Assembly (NCBI RefSeq): GCF_018138385.1
Contig: NZ_JAGSIE010000025.1
Location: forward strand, 1-59,102
Reading direction: 5' to 3'
DNA length: 59,102 bases
Source of the DNA: Allobacillus saliphilus
GTDB taxonomy: Bacteria > Bacillota > Bacilli > Bacillales > Alkalibacillaceae
Below are positions 55,663 to 59,102 of the stretch, piece after piece (position 1 is the first letter of the stretch; the number at the start of each line of letters is the position of its first letter). The notes beneath the pieces are model-generated. The model was not told where the DNA came from and searched no databases. It worked only from the letters and a program-made list of their open reading frames with translations. The position numbers were made by a program, and so were the translations under genes.

Positions 55663-56778
55663 TTAGCGCTCATTAAGTGGTACATACTTCTGTTTGCTTG
55701 GACCTACCCATTCAGCTCTTGGGCGAATCAAGCGGTTATCAGCATACTGTTCAAGAATGTGTGCCAACCAACCAGATACGCGGCTTACTGCAAAAATTGG
55801 TGTGAAGAGATCATGGTCGATCCCAAGACTATGATATACAGACGCAGAATAGAAATCAACGTTTGCAGGTAATCCTTTGTTTTCTTTAATATAGTCTTCA
55901 ATCTTAATAGACATTTCGTACCATTTCGTTTCGCCAGCAATTTCTGTCAATTGCTTGGACATTTCTTTCAAGTGCTTGGCACGTGGATCGCCATTTTTAT
56001 ATACTCTGTGACCCATTCCCATAATTTTTTCTTTGTTCTCAAGTTTTTTCTCAATATACGGAATGGCATTGTCAACTTCACCAATCTCAGAAAGCATCGC
56101 CATAACACGCTCGTTCGCACCACCGTGAAGTGGTCCTTTCAGTGCACCGATTGCTGCCGTAACACCAGAATAAACATCTGAAAGTGTTGCTACACATACG
56201 CGTGCTGTGAATGTAGATGCGTTCAATTCATGGTCAGCATGTAAAACTAATGCTTTGTTAAATGCTTCAACTTCAATGTCTTTTGGCTCTTCACCATTTA
56301 ACATATATAAGAAGTTTTCCGCATAGCTGTATTCTTTCTTTGGTGCAACCGGATCTTTACCATTACGAATTCTTGCGAAAGCAGTTACAATTGTAGAGAT
56401 TTTTGCTTGTAAACGAATAGCTTTACGACGGTTTGCTTCTTCATCCATCGTATCTGCTTCCTCGTCATATAAACCAAGCATAGAAACGGCTGTACGCAAT
56501 GCTGCCATTGGATGAACCGTTTTCAAGTCATACGATTTCAAGTGATCAACGATTTCAGAAGGGATATTCATATTCTCTGCTAAATCGTTTTTGAATTTGT
56601 CTAATTCATCTTTTGTAGGTAATTTTTGATTCCAAAGAAGGTAAACTACTTCTTCGAAACTTGAATTTTCTGCAAGATCATCTATATCGTAACCCACATA
56701 GGTAAGCTTATCATCGATGATCGAGCTAATAGACGACTCTGTTGCTACAATTCCTTCAAGTCCCTTTGTCTTTGACAT
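55663..56778 (-). CDS. citZ: Citrate synthase II
   Basis: A 371-aa type-I-like Gram-positive citrate synthase. Key stretches are LHADHELNAST (catalytic His), GPLHGGANERVM, MGMGHRVYKNGDPRAKHL and the Asp-bearing NVDFYSASVYHSLGI. It condenses acetyl-CoA and oxaloacetate. I use the ATG at 56778 (MSKTKG), 7 nt after AGGAGAG, and drop 15 residues. It has a good sigma-A promoter and heads citZ-icd-mdh. Confidence 0.97.
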   Translation of the reverse strand: MSKTKGLEGIVATESSISSIIDDKLTYVGYDIDDLAENSSFEEVVYLLWNQKLPTKDELDKFKNDLAENMNIPSEIVDHLKSYDLKTVHPMAALRTAVSMLGLYDEEADTMDEEANRRKAIRLQAKISTIVTAFARIRNGKDPVAPKKEYSYAENFLYMLNGEEPKDIEVEAFNKALVLHADHELNASTFTARVCVATLSDVYSGVTAAIGALKGPLHGGANERVMAMLSEIGEVDNAIPYIEKKLENKEKIMGMGHRVYKNGDPRAKHLKEMSKQLTEIAGETKWYEMSIKIEDYIKENKGLPANVDFYSASVYHSLGIDHDLFTPIFAVSRVSGWLAHILEQYADNRLIRPRAEWVGPSKQKYVPLNER

Positions 56779-56864
56779 CGTATCTCTCTCCTTTTTACTT
56801 TTTCTCAAAATGTGTATGAACACATTTATTTTCTATCGGAATGCTAGTATATCTTCCACATCCC

Positions 56865-56893
56865 ATTATAAACAAATTCCGACTGAATGTGAA
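56865..56893 (-). promoter_or_regulatory. Sigma-A promoter of citZ
   Basis: The minus strand has TTCACA, 17 nt, then a perfect TATAAT. I do not see a convincing CcpC dyad or cre site close to it. Confidence 0.78.
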
Positions 56894-56987
56894 ATTTTTT
56901 AAAATACTTAGAAGTATTTAGCTTCATAGCTTGGACATTTGGCTCATACAATGATGTATGAAGGCGTTATTTAATTGGACACCTGCT

Positions 56988-57461
56988 TCAACTGAACAAT
57001 CCAACCATAGAATCGACAACGCGCATAGCGAGGTATGCGATCCCTGCTCCAATTAATGGTCCAACAGCGATTCCTTGGAAAAACACAACAGCAAGAATCG
57101 TTCCGAGAATCAGCGCTGTTGTCAAGTGCGGTTCATTCGCTAACAGCGTCAATCCGTCCTTTGCAACATAGGCCACAAAGATCCCTGCAAGAACAGCAAT
57201 CCATGCATAATACGATTTAAAACTACTCGCTAGATCGGCAAACCCAATTTCACCTGCTGCAATCGGAACGAGTACAGCAACTGTAATAATGACAACGCCG
57301 ATAAACATACCTTTCGCTTCTAGAAAGGGAAAAACACGGTCTTCTAATTTGAACAATTTAATGCCTAACAAAATATAAACAGCAATTAAAATCGCTTGGT
57401 TTTTAGCGATAAATCCAAGCGCTAATAAAATAAGTAAAAATATTGTTGAAGATGAAAACAT
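56988..57461 (-). CDS. DUF441 membrane protein (YtwI-like)
   Basis: A 157-aa protein with four or five hydrophobic helices and glycine-rich segments (GVVIITVAVLVPIAAGEIGF, ILGTILAVVFFQGIAVGPLIGAGIAYL, here split by loops). It matches the DUF441 family and the place of B. subtilis ytwI between citZ and ytvI. Function is unknown. I start at the ATG at 57461, which has AGAGGTG 7 nt upstream. It is divergent from ytvI. No terminator is clear before the citZ promoter. Confidence 0.87.
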   Translation of the reverse strand: MFSSSTIFLLILLALGFIAKNQAILIAVYILLGIKLFKLEDRVFPFLEAKGMFIGVVIITVAVLVPIAAGEIGFADLASSFKSYYAWIAVLAGIFVAYVAKDGLTLLANEPHLTTALILGTILAVVFFQGIAVGPLIGAGIAYLAMRVVDSMVGLFS

Positions 57462-57578
57462 TATCAATCACCTCTTTATTGAACCTTCACTTTATCCATT
57501 TGAATCCGAACTTTTCATCAAAAGAACATGAGCACGGATGAGAGACCTTCTCTCATTGTAGCAGAAAGGATTACAGGA

Positions 57579-58673
57579 ATGAATATTGATTGGATAAAAG
57601 CTTTACAACTAACTGTCATTTTCATTGTGGCATTCACGTTATTTTACGTTAGCTTACCCATTTTATATCCGTTTTACATAAGTATCGTTCTCGCGATTGT
57701 GATCCTTCCTCTCGCTAAGTTGTTGGAAAGAAAGTTATATTTTCCTCGCGGACTAGCTATATTCACAATGATATTTATTTTATTAGTTGTGTCAGTTACA
57801 GTCATTTCGTTAAGTATGATTGAATTGATTCATTTTCTCCAACAATTCTCTTATCTCTTACCTCAGATATTCGATACAACATTACAGCAGTTTTATGAAA
57901 CGATTTTTCCTTGGACAGAAAAAGTGATTGGAACATTATCTAATTTACTAAGCAAGTCTCCAGATTTTTCACAGGATTACTTCACACAGCTTTTGAGGAA
58001 TTTTGCAAATTCACTTCGGGAGTATAGCCAAAACTTTTTATTAGACCTTGTCCAATCACTCATTTTGTTATTCACGAACACGTTACAGTCGAGTTATATT
58101 TTTATACTCATTTTATTAAGTACTTATTTTTTAGCGAAGGATGGTCCTAGATGGGCAGCTACTTTATTATCAAAGCTTCCCGCTCCCGTAAAAGATTTTG
58201 TATTTGATCTTAGGACGCAAAGTTATCAAGTGATTAAGAGATATTTTTTCGCACAGCTTTTGATCATTCTAAGCTCAGGTTTACTGATCTGGATTGGCCT
58301 AACAATTTTAGATGTGAAGCATGCACTTGCAATCACTTTTTTTAGTATGCTTTTGGATTTCATCCCTTTGATCGGTGTCAGTGTCGTGTTTATTCCTTGG
58401 ATTTTATATAGTTTTCTGACACAGCAATTTTGTATGACCATCGGATTAAGCATCCTTTTACTAGTCTTGATCATATTTCGTAATATCATTGAACCAAAAC
58501 TTTTAGGTACATCCCTTGGAATTCATCCTTTTGTGATGATCATATTGTTATTTTTATTTTTTCAATGGTTTGGTGTGATGGGTGTGCTTTTAACTCCTTT
58601 GTGTTTAATTTTATTGATAACCATTAAGCAAACGGGAATTTTGCGGGATATTCAAGCGTATTTAACGAAGTAG
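57579..58673 (+). CDS. ytvI: Sporulation membrane protein YtvI (AI-2E transporter family)
   Basis: A 364-aa protein with about eight membrane helices and a large central domain, typical of the AI-2E/PerM family. Conserved parts are LLSTYFLAKDG, IKRYFFAQLLIILSSGLLIWIGL, FSMLLDFIPLIGVSVVFIPW and the C-terminal IIEPKLLGTSLGIHPFVMII. In B. subtilis ytvI is a sporulation-associated gene. I start at the ATG at 57579, 8 nt after AAAGGA; the ATG at 57528 has no ribosome site. I see no terminator after it. Confidence 0.88.
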   Translation: MNIDWIKALQLTVIFIVAFTLFYVSLPILYPFYISIVLAIVILPLAKLLERKLYFPRGLAIFTMIFILLVVSVTVISLSMIELIHFLQQFSYLLPQIFDTTLQQFYETIFPWTEKVIGTLSNLLSKSPDFSQDYFTQLLRNFANSLREYSQNFLLDLVQSLILLFTNTLQSSYIFILILLSTYFLAKDGPRWAATLLSKLPAPVKDFVFDLRTQSYQVIKRYFFAQLLIILSSGLLIWIGLTILDVKHALAITFFSMLLDFIPLIGVSVVFIPWILYSFLTQQFCMTIGLSILLLVLIIFRNIIEPKLLGTSLGIHPFVMIILLFLFFQWFGVMGVLLTPLCLILLITIKQTGILRDIQAYLTK

Positions 58674-58704
58674 GTCGAATGGTTCGGGGACGCAACTGGG
58701 AAGC

Positions 58705-59035
58705 GTGAGTTTGGCTTTCGTGCTTGAGGTGCTGTCAACGACGGAAGAAGGAGAAATTGGTTGGCTTCCGTGTTTGAGAGGCGCTGTCAACGACGGAAGC
58801 GCTAGAAATCGCTTGCCTTCCGTTCTCGAGAGATGTTCTCAACGATCTTTTCACGAGGTTTCGATGTCGATTAGGTGTCGAGGTTACTTCTCGATGACAT
58901 TACCGCACGAGAACGAAGCCATTCGAGTATCGAGAGCACTTCTCAATGACATTTCAACACAAGAATGAAGTCATTTGGGTATCGAGAGCACTTCTCAATG
59001 ACATTTCGACACAAGAATGAAGTCATTTGAGTCAA
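58705..59035. repeat. 52-bp tandem repeat array G with dyads
   Basis: About six units at a 52-bp step: the word TGAGAG/CGAGAG/CGAG occurs at 58775, 58827, 58879, 58931 and 58983, with an earlier unit about 50 bp to the left. The last two units are nearly identical; earlier ones differ widely. Units hold dyads, such as CTTCCGTGTTTGA with TCAACGACGGAAG. It follows ytvI; no gene is visible from 58674 to the window end. Confidence 0.88.
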
Positions 59036-59102
59036 GTCCATTATTATGTGTAAATTCTCTCAAGTGATTTCAGCGGGTAAAACAGCATATTCAATTTTGA
59101 CA

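Noticed and set aside
58705-58968. 87-aa plus-strand ORF after ytvI
   Set aside because: It lies wholly within the 52-bp array and has no ribosome site or family pattern.

Overview
The window is a chromosomal segment of an endospore-forming member of the Bacillaceae (Firmicutes). The evidence is an SspI spore protein, GerE, YtxC, YtaF and YtvI, an AT-rich base composition, strong AGGAGG-type ribosome binding sites, T-box and L20 leaders, and a gene order that closely follows the Bacillus subtilis racE-to-ytvI region. Nearly all genes lie on the minus strand. The genus cannot be fixed from this sequence; a relative of Oceanobacillus, Halobacillus or Virgibacillus is my guess.

Layout, left to right. 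0-3 kb: a group IIC-like intron end running off the window, then racE, a MarR regulator, gerE and an acyl-CoA thioesterase. 3-8.5 kb: succinate dehydrogenase (sdhCAB), uvrC, trxA. 8.9-13.8 kb: fatty-acid degradation (lcfA, fadR, fadB, etfB, etfA) with FadR-type operators. 14-23 kb: an unknown plus-strand membrane protein, a 26-aa membrane peptide, mutS2, polX, cvpA, zapA; divergent rnhC with a GNAT gene; then an ArsR-DUF2087/MFS efflux pair. 23-33 kb: pheST with a T-box, an RNA methyltransferase, sspI, an M42 aminopeptidase, a dimeric dUTPase, a TVP38-like protein, a DUF1294 protein and a second acyl-CoA synthetase. 33-41 kb: infC-rpmI-rplT with an L20 leader, thrS with a T-box, ytxC, dnaI, dnaB, nrdR. 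41-50 kb: gapB, coaE, ytaF, mutM, polA, phoR, phoP. 50-59 kb: a YyaL-like thioredoxin-domain protein, a YugN-like protein, a DUF2188 protein, then mdh, icd, citZ, a DUF441 protein and ytvI.

The genes are mostly housekeeping: carbon oxidation (citZ-icd-mdh, sdh, fad/etf), gluconeogenesis (gapB), DNA repair and replication start-up (uvrC, mutS2, polX, mutM, polA, dnaB, dnaI), translation (pheST, thrS, infC operon), phosphate sensing (phoPR) and sporulation. I see no defence island, prophage or new enzyme system.

The least-explained signal is non-coding. Four intergenic arrays have a period of exactly 21 bp (near 1.7, 8.7, 28.1 and 32.9 kb) and two have a period of 52 bp (near 41.2 and 58.9 kb). 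Five of the six lie just downstream of a minus-strand intrinsic terminator. The 21-bp arrays form two sequence families, and the 52-bp units contain dyads. Both periods are close to whole numbers of DNA helical turns (2 and 5). This is the best candidate here for something undescribed.
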